This document shows, in pieces, positions 26,615-36,644 of a DNA stretch of 64,000 bases. The notes beneath the pieces were generated by a model, which was given only the letters and a program-made list of their open reading frames with translations, searched no databases and was not told where the DNA came from. How positions within the stretch are numbered: position 1 is the first letter of the stretch; each line of letters opens with the position of its first letter. The DNA comes from an uncultured Roseobacter sp. (lineage in GTDB: Bacteria; Pseudomonadota; Alphaproteobacteria; Rhodobacterales; Rhodobacteraceae), in contig NZ_CANLNE010000003.1 of NCBI RefSeq assembly GCF_947492555.1, forward strand, positions 868,001-932,000. The letters run 5' to 3'. The position numbers and the translations under genes were made by a program.

Positions 26615-27200
26615 TGGCAGGTACTCCGAGCGCGCTGACGCCGATCAAGGATAGCAATAGGGAAAACCCGAGGGACATGGCCACCGCGCCAGCAAGCAGC
26701 ACGAACAGTGCTTTCATAAGGGAGTTCAGCTGCAATCCCACACTGATGAAATTGAGGAAAATCCAGATCGTTGCGATGCCGACGATCAGAACGAAAAAAC
26801 CGGCGAGGACGGGTATCAAGAGGACGCTGAGCAGCACAAGCACCTGTGCCGCCAAGCGCAGAATCTGCAGCCAGACAAGGAGTGCCAGCAGATCGCTCAT
26901 ATCGTCGGACCCGCCCATGGCACGACCCGTCCAGAACAGCGCGTGGACGGTAACGACAAATCCACCGGCGACGATCATGAAGAGGGTGAAGGGGTTGTTT
27001 ACCATGCCGGCCAGTGGTTCGGGCACCGGAAGCAGCATGTTCGACAGGGTCGACATAAAGGTGCTGAGGATCGCGACCAGGGCGGCGGCCATCCATAGCT
27101 CTTTTCGCGGCAGCTGCCAGCTCATGATGATGGCGGCGGCCTCTTTCGGCGTGCGCACGGTCAGCAGGGCCAGTTGTGGCCAGTTTACGGTCGAGATCAC
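26607..27200 (-). CDS. YIP1-like membrane protein in the suf operon
   Basis: A membrane protein of 197 residues with about five helices (for example AALVAILSTFMSTL, FTLFMIVAGGFVVTVHALFW, VLVLLSVLLIPVLAGFFVLIV). It resembles the YIP1 family. The start is GTG at 27200, overlapping the TGA of the preceding gene by four bases (GTGA); the frame is open upstream only as an antisense shadow. Its end overlaps sufS by 8 bp. Both couplings imply a fixed stoichiometry with its neighbours. The function is unknown. Confidence 0.8.
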   Translation of the reverse strand: MISTVNWPQLALLTVRTPKEAAAIIMSWQLPRKELWMAAALVAILSTFMSTLSNMLLPVPEPLAGMVNNPFTLFMIVAGGFVVTVHALFWTGRAMGGSDDMSDLLALLVWLQILRLAAQVLVLLSVLLIPVLAGFFVLIVGIATIWIFLNFISVGLQLNSLMKALFVLLAGAVAMSLGFSLLLSLIGVSALGVPANV

Positions 27201-27682
27201 GCGGCGCGTCCTTCTGCAGCAATCAGTCCACTGATCCAGAACCACAGGAAAATGACAAGCCATGCAAGGCCAACAACCTGTAACTCCAGGCCCGGCCCGA
27301 TGAACCCTGCCACCAGCCCGTTCAGCAGCATCAGCGGTGAGGCGGCCAGCAAGGCCCAAAAAAGGGCAAGCCGGGCGCCATAGTAACTGCCTTGCCCCCG
27401 AAACAACCTGGCCACAAGATGCGATAGTGCCGCAAGGCAGTACAGCAGCAGTGGGGCGATGAAGACCCATGCCATGAGGGACGCGCCCATCAGCATGTCC
27501 AGCTCTTCCCCCGTCAGATGCGCCTCGCGGGCCAGACGCGGGAGTTGCGCGATAAACACGACCACGCAGCCGGCCATCAGATAGGCCAGGGCCCGGTCTT
27601 CACGCTGCCCAAGGGACAGCAACCCGCGCAGTGCTTTGCCCGGGTTGCGATAGGTTGCCGTGATATTGCGCGTGACCGCCAT
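27197..27682 (-). CDS. small membrane protein in the suf operon (YIP1-like)
   Basis: A membrane protein of 161 residues with about four helices (AYLMAGCVVVFIAQL, MAWVFIAPLLLYCLAALSHL, ALFWALLAASPLMLLNGLVAG, VVGLAWLVIFLWFWISGL). The basic N-terminus is NPGKALRGLLSLGQREDRALAYLM. It shares a single base with the sufD stop (TAATG) and four with the next gene. It may be a diverged paralogue of its downstream neighbour. No role in iron-sulfur assembly is established. Confidence 0.8.
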   Translation of the reverse strand: MAVTRNITATYRNPGKALRGLLSLGQREDRALAYLMAGCVVVFIAQLPRLAREAHLTGEELDMLMGASLMAWVFIAPLLLYCLAALSHLVARLFRGQGSYYGARLALFWALLAASPLMLLNGLVAGFIGPGLELQVVGLAWLVIFLWFWISGLIAAEGRAA

Positions 27683-28965
27683 TAGCTTCGATGCCGTTCC
27701 AGCCAGGCGGCAAGGCGGTCGTTGATCTCGTCGCGCAGGTCTTCGTTCTCGATCTCTTCCACCGCTTCTGCAAGGAAGGCCAGCGTCAGTAGGTCCGTTG
27801 CTGGTCCTTCCGGCACCCCACGCGACCGCAGATAAAACAGCGCATCCTCATCGATCGCGCCGGAGGTGCTGCCGTGCGAGCAGGCCACGTCATCGGCGTA
27901 AATCTCCAGCTCCGGCTTGGCGAGGAACTGGCTGTCTTCATCCAGCAGCAGCGATTGGCTGATCTGGTACCCGTCCGTCTTCTGGGCGTCTTTCTTGACC
28001 AGAATTTTACCCTGGAAAACGCCCGTGGCACCGTTGCGCAGCACCTTTTTGAACACCTGACGGCTCTCACAATTCACCGCGTCATGGGTGATGAAAACCG
28101 TATCGTCGTGATGAAAATCGCCGTCGCCCACGCAGGCCCCTGCAACATGGGCCACCGCGTCGTCACCGGTCAGCTCGATGACGCATTCGTTGCGGGTCAG
28201 CACGCCGTTGGCGGTCAGGGTGAAGGATTTGAACACCGATTCCGTGCCCAGCCGGGCAAAGATATGGGTGGCCGCGCGACGCTCGTGGTCCCTGCCCTGC
28301 GCGCGCACGTGGTGGAAGGTCGCGCCATCGGCCACGTCCACCTCCATGCATTTGTTGAACCGCGCCGCCGCTGGGCCGCTTTCCAGCACGGTCACTTCCG
28401 CGCCTGCATCCACGCGGATCACGTGATGCAGGATCGCGTCCGAGGTTTCAGACCGGTGGTGATAGGTCAGATTGATCGGCTTGGACGGTTTGCCAGTCAC
28501 ATGAATCACAACCCCATCGCTCGCAAAAGCCGTGTTGAGCGCGGCCAGCGGGCGCGGCACGGGGTTTTGCCCTTTGGCTTCCAATACGCCGTAGAGGTCG
28601 CGCGCCCAGTGGATGTCGGTTTTTGCCTCGGCCAGCCGGTCGATGGTCACCCCTTCGAGGCTCAAATCGTCAGAGGCTTGCCGATCAAACACCCCGTCCA
28701 CGAAGACGATGTTCAGACGGTCCATGTCGCCAAAGATCGGTGCCTCATCGTTGTCAAAGAGCGCGGCGGGGACAGCACCAGCTTGGGTCAGCGTGTCCGG
28801 GCGGGTGTACTTCCAGTATTCATCCCGACGCTCCGGCAGACTCATTGCCTGCACGCGCGCCAAGGCGTCCTTGCGCGCCGCCTCGGACCAGCCTCCGACA
28901 GGCAGGGACAAGCCGCCAAGACGCGCGTCGGTGGTGGAGATTTTTTCTGCAGCGTCAGCCATCAC
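27682..28965 (-). CDS. sufD: Fe-S cluster assembly protein SufD
   Basis: SufD, 427 residues, the partner of SufB in the SufBC2D scaffold. The C-terminal beta-helix core is visible: LESGPAAARFNKCMEVDVADGATFHHVRAQ, GDFHHDDTVFITHDAVNCESRQVFKKVL, and DDVACSHGSTSGAIDEDALFYLRSRGV with the conserved His near the SufB-SufD interface. The N-terminal helical part is complete. The start overlaps the sufC stop by four bases (ATGA), an operon-coupled arrangement. Confidence 0.96.
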   Translation of the reverse strand: MMADAAEKISTTDARLGGLSLPVGGWSEAARKDALARVQAMSLPERRDEYWKYTRPDTLTQAGAVPAALFDNDEAPIFGDMDRLNIVFVDGVFDRQASDDLSLEGVTIDRLAEAKTDIHWARDLYGVLEAKGQNPVPRPLAALNTAFASDGVVIHVTGKPSKPINLTYHHRSETSDAILHHVIRVDAGAEVTVLESGPAAARFNKCMEVDVADGATFHHVRAQGRDHERRAATHIFARLGTESVFKSFTLTANGVLTRNECVIELTGDDAVAHVAGACVGDGDFHHDDTVFITHDAVNCESRQVFKKVLRNGATGVFQGKILVKKDAQKTDGYQISQSLLLDEDSQFLAKPELEIYADDVACSHGSTSGAIDEDALFYLRSRGVPEGPATDLLTLAFLAEAVEEIENEDLRDEINDRLAAWLERHRS

Positions 28966-29717
28966 GCCACCTCTGCAAGGATATCGCCGTAGCCGTTATT
29001 CTCGACTTCCAGCGCCAGCTCCGGGCCCCCGGATTTGACGATCTTGCCGTCGGCCATGATGTGCACCACGTCCGGCTTAATGTGATCCAGCAACCGCTGA
29101 TAGTGGGTGATCACCAGAAAACCACGCCCTTCGGAGCGCAGTGCGTTCACCCCTTCGGACACCAGTTTCATCGCATCGACATCAAGGCCGGAATCGGTTT
29201 CATCCAGAATGCACATCCGGGGCTCCAGCATCGCCATCTGCAGGATTTCATTGCGTTTCTTCTCACCCCCGGAGAAACCGACATTGACCGGGCGTTTCAG
29301 CATGTCGGCGTCGATTTTCAGCTCCTTGGCGCGTGCACGCACGGCCTTGAGGAAGTCGGCGGCGGACATCTCTTCTTCGCCGCGCGCCTTGCGCTGTGCG
29401 TTCACGGCAGTGCGCAGGAAGGTCATGTTGCCCACGCCGGGAATTTCGACAGGGTATTGAAATGCCAGGAACAGGCCAGCAGCAGCGCGTTCTTCAGGCT
29501 CCATCTCCAAAACGTCCGCGCCTTCCAGCATCGCGGTGCCATCGGTCACCTCGTAGCCATCCTTGCCGGACAGCACGTAGGAAAGTGTCGATTTACCCGA
29601 ACCATTCGGCCCCATGATCGCGTGCACCTTGCCCGCTTCGATCTCCAGATCGACACCTTTGAGGATCTGCTTGTCCTCTTCTTCCAGTTTCACGTGCAGG
29701 TTCTTGATGCTCAGCAT
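28962..29717 (-). CDS. sufC: Fe-S cluster assembly ATPase SufC
   Basis: The ABC-type ATPase of the SUF scaffold, 251 residues. Walker A is GPNGSGKSTLSYV, the signature is NVGFSGGEKKRNEI, Walker B is CILDETDSGLD, and the switch His is in VITHYQRLLDHIKPD. It is cytosolic, with no membrane segment. It is separated from the upstream ybjQ-like gene by 68 bp and coupled to sufD downstream. Confidence 0.97.
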   Translation of the reverse strand: MLSIKNLHVKLEEEDKQILKGVDLEIEAGKVHAIMGPNGSGKSTLSYVLSGKDGYEVTDGTAMLEGADVLEMEPEERAAAGLFLAFQYPVEIPGVGNMTFLRTAVNAQRKARGEEEMSAADFLKAVRARAKELKIDADMLKRPVNVGFSGGEKKRNEILQMAMLEPRMCILDETDSGLDVDAMKLVSEGVNALRSEGRGFLVITHYQRLLDHIKPDVVHIMADGKIVKSGGPELALEVENNGYGDILAEVA

Positions 29718-29785
29718 TTCGTTCGTCCTTCTATCGGTTCCGGCAGGCGGAAAGTGTTCTTGTTCAGCGTGTTATATCTTTTTGT

Positions 29786-30100
29786 TCAGGTGATCGTCAC
29801 GGCGGTGCCGGATACGGAGACCATCAGCATGGAGTCCCCGATCACCTCATAGTCGAGGTCGATGCCGACCACGGCATTCGCCCCCAGTGCGGCGGCACGT
29901 TCTTCGATCTCATGCATGGCCTCGTCGCGGGCGTCTTTCAGCTTGCTCTCGTAAGCGCCCGAGCGACCGCCGATCACATCCGTCACGGAGGCAAAGAAAT
30001 CCCGCACGATATTCGCGCCCATGATCGCTTCGCCCACAACAATGCCGTGATAGGCCGTGATACGGCGCCCTTCGATGGTGTTTGTGGTGGTGAGGATCAT
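29786..30100 (-). CDS. YbjQ family (heavy-metal-binding-like) protein
   Basis: A protein of 104 residues of the YbjQ/UPF0145 family, pentameric proteins of unknown function with a heavy-metal-associated fold. The marks are [47 protein letters not shown], and [17 protein letters not shown]. The start is placed at 30100, as in the family; it lies one base past the stop of the preceding gene. It sits in the suf operon, between DUF2513 and sufC genes, which could suggest a link to metal handling (inference). Confidence 0.88.
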   Translation of the reverse strand: MILTTTNTIEGRRITAYHGIVVGEAIMGANIVRDFFASVTDVIGGRSGAYESKLKDARDEAMHEIEERAAALGANAVVGIDLDYEVIGDSMLMVSVSGTAVTIT

Positions 30101-30101
30101 A

Positions 30102-30454
30102 CTAGATTTCCATCCCTGTCGCCTCGAGGAGTTTTCTCTTGGCAAGTTGAACTGCGATTTCTCCAAGCATTTTCAAAGTCGCGCCACCGGCGTTTGCAGC
30201 CACGTCCTTGACCCTAATCCATACAGTGTCATTGCGCGTTACTTCGATGAAGTCATGACCACTGTTGGTCAGGCGGAAGGAATGTGCAGCAGACGTTGCT
30301 CGAACTACCAGGCCAGCATCCTCAAGCAGCAATAAATGGTAGCGCTCCTTTTGGTCGTCAAGGTCCGAGTCCAGCGTCTCCACGTTCATGAAGTAGTAGT
30401 CGTCTTGCGCCTCCATTCGAAAAAGCAGATCGCGCGCAAAGTCGTCGTCGCGTC

Positions 30455-30458
<4 letters not shown>
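30102..30458 (-). CDS. DUF2513 domain protein inside the suf operon
   Basis: A protein of 118 residues matching DUF2513: an N-terminal [31 protein letters not shown], the winged-helix-like [25 protein letters not shown] and a helical tail [22 protein letters not shown]. The start is GTG at 30458, overlapping the sufB TGA by four bases (GTGA). DUF2513 proteins are usually found in phage-related or mobile contexts and their function is unknown. Placement directly behind sufB with translational coupling is unusual. Confidence 0.82.
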
Positions 30459-31990
<1,532 letters not shown>

Positions 31991-32005
31991 CTTTCCCTCC
32001 AAAAC

Positions 32006-33076
32006 TCACGCCGCCCGGGCGCGAAATTTACGTTCTTTCGCCAGCCAGACCTCAGCAAATCGCTGCACATCCTCGGCGGTGTTATTTAATCCCAGCGACA
32101 CCCGAATGGCGCTGCTGGCCGTCTCTTCATCGTAGCCCATTGCGCGCAAAACAGAGCTTGCGCGCACCTTGCCGCTGGAACAGGCAGACCCTGCGCTAAT
32201 GGCAAAACCTGCAAGGTCCATCTGGATCACCTGGCTCTCGCCTTTCCAGCCCGGCGTGGCGAAACAAGAGGTGTTCGGCAGGCGGTTTGCGCCTTTCCCG
32301 ACAAAAATAGTTGCATTTGTCGAAGCTGCAAGGGTGTTTTCTAGAATCTTTCTAAGTTCTTCGATTTCTTCCCACCTGCCCGCCGCCACATCCCGTGCCG
32401 CCGCCTCTGCCGCCGCACCGAATCCGGCGATGCCGATGACGTTCTCAGTGCCGGAGCGTCGTCCCATCTCCTGGCCGCCGCCCCGCACGAGCGCGGACAC
32501 ATCCATGCCGCGCCGCACAATCAGCGCGCCAATGCCCTTTGGCCCGCCCAGCTTGTGGGCTGACAGGATCGCCATGCGGGCCCCGCTTTGCGCAAAATCG
32601 ACTGGGATTTTTCCAGCTGCCTGAACGATGTCAGAAAACCCAAGGCCCAGCGGCACGTCCTGGATTACGCCCGTCTCGGAATTGGCGGCTTGCAAGGCCA
32701 CGGTGTCGGGACGTTCAAATCCCGACACGCGCCCGTTTTCATCTGCACGCAAGGTCTCCATGCATAGCAGCGACACGCAATCGTGCTCAATACCCGCTGC
32801 CTCGAACGCAACCGGCCCGTCTGCAATGCCCGGACCTGCGTGCAGGCCCAGGGCCGCAGCCTCTGTCGCAGAGCCCGTAAAAACAACTTCCCCCGGCGCA
32901 CAGCCGACCAGTGCTGCCACCTGTCCCCGCGCGCGCTCGACCAATGCCTTGGCCGCGCGGCCCTCGGCGTGCACGGAGGAGGGGTTGCCGACGATATCCA
33001 TGGCCGCAAGCATCGCGTCCCGCGCTTCGGGACGCAGAGGAGCGGTTGCGTTGTGATCAAGATACACGCGGCGCAT
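32006..33076 (-). CDS. cysteine desulfurase (NifS/IscS-like, group I)
   Basis: A PLP-dependent cysteine desulfurase of 356 residues, somewhat shorter than IscS. VYLDHNATAPLRPEA is the N-terminal family motif, the PLP Lys is in LSAHKLGGPKGIGAL, and the flexible-loop Cys is in SAGSACSSGKVRAS. It is the second gene of the operon, between iscR-like and sufB genes, so the operon has two desulfurases: this one and SufS at its far end. This duplication is common in Rhodobacterales. Confidence 0.94.
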   Translation of the reverse strand: MRRVYLDHNATAPLRPEARDAMLAAMDIVGNPSSVHAEGRAAKALVERARGQVAALVGCAPGEVVFTGSATEAAALGLHAGPGIADGPVAFEAAGIEHDCVSLLCMETLRADENGRVSGFERPDTVALQAANSETGVIQDVPLGLGFSDIVQAAGKIPVDFAQSGARMAILSAHKLGGPKGIGALIVRRGMDVSALVRGGGQEMGRRSGTENVIGIAGFGAAAEAAARDVAAGRWEEIEELRKILENTLAASTNATIFVGKGANRLPNTSCFATPGWKGESQVIQMDLAGFAISAGSACSSGKVRASSVLRAMGYDEETASSAIRVSLGLNNTAEDVQRFAEVWLAKERKFRARAA

Positions 33077-33124
33077 GCTTCTATCCTTTTTTAGCGGGGT
33101 AACGCGGCAGGCATCCCATATTGC

Positions 33125-33583
33125 TTATTCATCCACGACATCAAAGAGGATCGGCACCGCCGGGCATGGCGCCAACTCATTGGCGACCACATCGGAGAGC
33201 CGGGTTTGATGCAGAAACACGTAGACATGGGCCGAAAGCCCCTCCCAGAGCCGGTTTGTCAGCGATTGCGCCCGGCTGCCCGAGGCCCCGCCCGACGCGC
33301 CTGCACCCTTGTGCATCGCATCGACCGTCTCATCGACGGCGGCCAGCACATCCACGACCCGGATGTCGGAGGGGCGTTGCGCCAGCCGGTAGCCGCCACC
33401 CGGACCGCGTACAGAAGATACCAGCTCCGCCCGCCGCAGCTTCACGAAAAGCTGTTCCAGATAGGGCAGCGAAATCGCCTGACGCTCGGCAATTTCACCC
33501 AGCGTGATCAGGCTGCCTTCGGGCTGCAGGGCGATATCTGCCAGGGCGACCATCGCATAGCGTCCCTTCGTTGATAGTTTCAC
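33125..33583 (-). CDS. iscR: Rrf2/IscR family regulator of the suf operon
   Basis: An Rrf2-family winged-helix regulator of 152 residues. MKLSTKGRYAMVALADIA and SLPYLEQLFVKLRRAELVSSVRGPGGGYRLA are the diagnostic DNA-binding parts. The region that carries three cysteines in E. coli IscR here reads MHKGAGASGGASGSRAQSL with no cysteine; the only Cys is Cys140. Cluster sensing by the classical ligands is therefore not possible. It heads the suf operon and is divergent from the alpha/beta hydrolase gene, with a 15-bp palindrome in between at 33687-33701. Confidence 0.9.
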   Translation of the reverse strand: MKLSTKGRYAMVALADIALQPEGSLITLGEIAERQAISLPYLEQLFVKLRRAELVSSVRGPGGGYRLAQRPSDIRVVDVLAAVDETVDAMHKGAGASGGASGSRAQSLTNRLWEGLSAHVYVFLHQTRLSDVVANELAPCPAVPILFDVVDE

Positions 33584-33686
33584 GGCGGAACCCTCCCCCG
33601 GCCGGTCTGGCCTGCAATTGATTGACGCGGGGCAATTAAATGCCTAAGTCCAGATTTCGCACTCCGACACGCGAAGCGCGCGAGAA

Positions 33687-33701
33687 TTAGAACCGTTCTA
33701 A
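33687..33701. promoter_or_regulatory. perfect palindrome between iscR and the hydrolase gene
   Basis: TTAGAAC-C-GTTCTAA, 15 bases, fully symmetric. It lies 104 bases before the iscR start and 64 before the hydrolase start. The location suggests an operator for the suf operon, for the iscR product or another iron-responsive regulator. From memory it resembles iron-responsive boxes described in Rhodobacterales, but I could not compare it with a consensus. Confidence 0.55.
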
Positions 33702-33764
33702 AGTGCCTGAGCGAAGCCGTCAAGATTTCGCAAGGCTCACGTAGACATTGTTACAGGGACGCCC

Positions 33765-34418
33765 ATGCCCGAGGTCATTTTTCCCGGACCCGAAGGCCGC
33801 CTCGAAGGCCGCTACCACCCCCAAAAAGAACGGGATGCGCCCATCGCCATCATCCTGCATCCGCATCCGCAGTTCGGCGGCACGATGAACCATGTGATCG
33901 TGCATCGGATGCATTACGCCTTCTACAACATGGGCTTTACCGTGCTGCGGTTCAATTTCCGCGGTGTCGGGCGCAGCCAGGGGGAGTATGATCAGGGGAT
34001 TGGCGAGCTGTCTGACGCGGCCTCCGCGCTCGATTACTTGCAGTCGATGAATAACAACTCCAAACACTGTTGGGTAGCGGGTTTTTCATTTGGTGCGTGG
34101 ATCGGGATGCAGCTTCTGATGCGCCGCCCCGAGATCACGGGCTTCATCTCGGTGGCCCCGCCCGCGAACATGTACGACTTCTCCTTCCTCGCCCCCTGCC
34201 CCGCCTCGGGCCTGATCATCAACGGCACCGCCGACCGTGTCGCACCGCCCAGCGATACGGAATCGCTGGTGGCAAAGCTGCATGAGCAAAAGGGCATCAC
34301 CATCACTCACGAACAGGTCGACGGTGCCGGGCACTTTTTTGAAGAACCGCACATAGACACATTGATCGACACGACGACATCCTACGTGAAGCGCCGCCTG
34401 ACAGAGACAACGCGGTAG
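33765..34418 (+). CDS. alpha/beta hydrolase
   Basis: A compact alpha/beta hydrolase of 217 residues (dienelactone-hydrolase-like group). The nucleophile elbow is GFSFGAW (Ser), the oxyanion part is HPHPQFGGTMNH, and the late Asp and His are in NGTADRVAPP and DGAGHFF. It has no signal peptide. It starts a plus-strand group with two further genes and is divergent from iscR. The substrate is unknown. Confidence 0.9.
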   Translation: MPEVIFPGPEGRLEGRYHPQKERDAPIAIILHPHPQFGGTMNHVIVHRMHYAFYNMGFTVLRFNFRGVGRSQGEYDQGIGELSDAASALDYLQSMNNNSKHCWVAGFSFGAWIGMQLLMRRPEITGFISVAPPANMYDFSFLAPCPASGLIINGTADRVAPPSDTESLVAKLHEQKGITITHEQVDGAGHFFEEPHIDTLIDTTTSYVKRRLTETTR

Positions 34419-34422
34419 GCTT

Positions 34423-34665
34423 ATGGGGATTGTCGAAGACGTCGCGGACGAACTGGCGCTGGAAAGCCTCAAGATCATCAACGCAACGGGCGACGATGCC
34501 TTTGTGCAACGTGTCGCCGATACCATCGGTGGCTCGTCGCAGACCATGGAAGAGGCCTATCTGACGGCGGTGCGTGTGCGCCGCGCTGAACAGCGGGCGC
34601 GTGAGATGCTCAAGACGATCAAGGACGAGATGGCCCGCAGTCTGGAGCCCCCGAAGGATGGGTGA
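34423..34665 (+). CDS. small conserved protein (DUF6324-like)
   Basis: A protein of 80 residues, largely helical and acidic (VEDVADELALESLKIINATGD, then EEAYLTAVRVRRAEQRAREMLKTI). From memory it matches a short family restricted to Rhodobacterales, DUF6324; that name is uncertain. It is 4 bp after the hydrolase stop and overlaps the start of the HD-domain gene by 8 bp, so the three are a unit. No function is known. Confidence 0.72.
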   Translation: MGIVEDVADELALESLKIINATGDDAFVQRVADTIGGSSQTMEEAYLTAVRVRRAEQRAREMLKTIKDEMARSLEPPKDG

Positions 34666-35242
34666 CCGTCTGGCGGCGCAGATCGTCTTTCTGAACGAAG
34701 CGGACCGGCTGAAATCCGTCCTGCGTGCTTCGCGCCTGCACGACAACAGCCGGTTCGAGAACTCCGCCGAGCATTCCTGGCACGTGATGCTGCACGCCTT
34801 TGTGCTGGCCGACCACGCGCCGGAGGGTGTGTCCATTGACCGGGTTCTGAAGATGCTGCTGATCCATGATCTGGTGGAGATCGACGCGGGTGACAACCCT
34901 ATCCACGGTAATGTGGATACAGTGGCCCAGGACGCGGCGGAACGGGCGGCTGCGGATCGTCTTTTTGGTCTTTTGCCGCACGATCAGGCCACGACCTACC
35001 GAGCGCTTTGGGATGAATTCGAAGCGGCTGAAACCCCGGATGCGCGGTTTGGCAAGGCCATCGACCGATTGACTACACCGCTCGCGAATATGGAAAACGG
35101 CGGCGGGTCATGGCGCGCCTACGGCGTCACGCTCGACCAGCTCGACACAAGGGTCGGCACCCCGATGCAGCGCGGCGCACCTGTTATCTGGGGCTGGCTG
35201 CGCCCCAAGCTTGCCGCTTATTTCGACCGCCTGCGCGCCTGA
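34658..35242 (+). CDS. HD domain phosphohydrolase (HDDC2/YfbR-like)
   Basis: An HD-superfamily protein of 194 residues. Metal ligands are visible: SAEHSWHVML (His), LLIHDLVEIDAGD (His-Asp) and a later KAIDRLTTPL (Asp). The layout matches HDDC2/YfbR 5'-deoxynucleotidases. The start is at 34658, inside the previous gene; a longer frame exists upstream but lacks similarity. Probably a nucleotidase that keeps deoxynucleoside pools balanced (family knowledge). Confidence 0.88.
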   Translation: MGDRLAAQIVFLNEADRLKSVLRASRLHDNSRFENSAEHSWHVMLHAFVLADHAPEGVSIDRVLKMLLIHDLVEIDAGDNPIHGNVDTVAQDAAERAAADRLFGLLPHDQATTYRALWDEFEAAETPDARFGKAIDRLTTPLANMENGGGSWRAYGVTLDQLDTRVGTPMQRGAPVIWGWLRPKLAAYFDRLRA

Positions 35243-35289
35243 ACATCGCTTTCGGCGCCAATCAGTCGCATTTTCAAGATTTTGGTTTG

Positions 35290-35305
35290 GTATACATATG
35301 TATAC
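35290..35305. promoter_or_regulatory. 16-bp perfect palindrome upstream of icd
   Basis: GTATACATATGTATAC is fully symmetric and AT-rich. It lies 73 bases before the icd ATG, in a short promoter region. It resembles binding sites of GntR-type or similar dimeric regulators. No nearby regulator gene accounts for it. Confidence 0.55.
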
Positions 35306-35377
35306 ATTCTTTTAAACCGCAGTCATCTGCGCTACACCGCGCGCAGGCTGACTCGAACCCCCACGCAGGAGAACTCC

Positions 35378-36592
35378 ATGACAAAGATCAAGGTAGACAA
35401 CCCCGTCGTTGAACTCGACGGCGATGAGATGACCCGGATCATCTGGGACTTCATCAAGAAGAAACTCATTCTGCCTTATCTGGATGTAGACCTGAAGTAC
35501 TACGACCTCGGTATCGAGGCACGCGACGAGACCGATGACCAGATCACCGTCGATGCCGCCCATGCGATCAAGGAATTCGGGGTTGGCGTGAAATGTGCCA
35601 CCATCACGCCGGACGAGGCGCGGGTCGAGGAGTTCGGCCTGAAACAGATGTGGCGCTCGCCCAACGGCACCATCCGCAACATCCTCGGCGGTGTGATCTT
35701 CCGCCAGCCGATTATCTGCAAGAACGTGCCGCGCCTTGTGCCCGGCTGGACCAAGCCCATCGTGGTTGGCCGTCATGCCTTCGGCGACCAGTACCGCGCC
35801 ACGGACTTCAAATTTCCCGGCAAGGGCAAGCTGACGATCAAATTCGTGGGGGACGACGGCACCGAGATCGAAAAGGAAGTCTTCGACGCGCCCGGCGCCG
35901 GTGTGACCATGGCGATGTACAACCTCGACCAGTCGATCATCGACTTCGCCCGCGCGTCCATGAACTATGGTCTGTCGCTTGGCTGGCCGGTGTACCTGTC
36001 GACCAAGAACACGATCCTCAAGCAATACGATGGCCGGTTCCTTGAGCTTTTCCAGCACATCTACGAGACAGAATTCGAAGAGAAATTCAAGGCCGCTAGC
36101 ATCACATACGAACACCGCCTGATTGACGATATGGTCGCCTGTGCGATGAAGTGGAACGGCGGCTACGTCTGGGCCTGTAAGAACTACGACGGTGATGTGC
36201 AGTCAGACACCGTGGCGCAGGGCTTTGGCAGCCTTGGCCTGATGACCTCCGTGCTGATGACCCCCGATGGCCAGACGGTCGAGGCCGAAGCGGCGCATGG
36301 TACCGTTACCCGTCATTATCGCCAGCACCAAAAAGGCGAAGCGACCTCGACCAACTCCATCGCGTCGATCTACGCTTGGACTGGCGGCCTCAAGCACCGT
36401 GCGAAGCTGGACGACAATATGCCGTTGATGAACTTTGCCGAGACGCTGGAAAAGGTCATCGTGGATACCGTGGAAAGCGGCTTCATGACCAAGGATCTTG
36501 CCCTGCTGGTCGGGCCCGACCAGAAATGGCTGACCACCATGGGTTTTCTGGAAAAAGTGGACGAAAACCTCAACAAGGCGCTTGTCGGCTGA
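35378..36592 (+). CDS. icd: NADP-dependent isocitrate dehydrogenase
   Basis: The eukaryote-type (homodimeric, subfamily II) NADP isocitrate dehydrogenase of the TCA cycle, 404 residues. [10 protein letters not shown] is the N-terminal motif. The substrate loop [24 protein letters not shown], and [17 protein letters not shown] are present. NADP-contact residues follow [13 protein letters not shown]. The true start at 35378 follows AGGAGAACTCC; the open frame upstream starts in the promoter. It ends in its own terminator at 36617-36644. Confidence 0.97.
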   Translation: MTKIKVDNPVVELDGDEMTRIIWDFIKKKLILPYLDVDLKYYDLGIEARDETDDQITVDAAHAIKEFGVGVKCATITPDEARVEEFGLKQMWRSPNGTIRNILGGVIFRQPIICKNVPRLVPGWTKPIVVGRHAFGDQYRATDFKFPGKGKLTIKFVGDDGTEIEKEVFDAPGAGVTMAMYNLDQSIIDFARASMNYGLSLGWPVYLSTKNTILKQYDGRFLELFQHIYETEFEEKFKAASITYEHRLIDDMVACAMKWNGGYVWACKNYDGDVQSDTVAQGFGSLGLMTSVLMTPDGQTVEAEAAHGTVTRHYRQHQKGEATSTNSIASIYAWTGGLKHRAKLDDNMPLMNFAETLEKVIVDTVESGFMTKDLALLVGPDQKWLTTMGFLEKVDENLNKALVG

Positions 36593-36616
36593 GGCTCTCG
36601 TCATTCAGGTATGTGG

Positions 36617-36644
36617 GGGGCTGTGGCAACGCAGCCCCTTTTTT
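36617..36644 (+). terminator. intrinsic terminator after icd
   Basis: Arms GGGGCTG (36617-36623) and CAGCCCC (36632-36638) with an eight-base loop and a run of six T. It lies 24 bp past the icd stop and touches the stop of the convergent gene. Confidence 0.85.
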
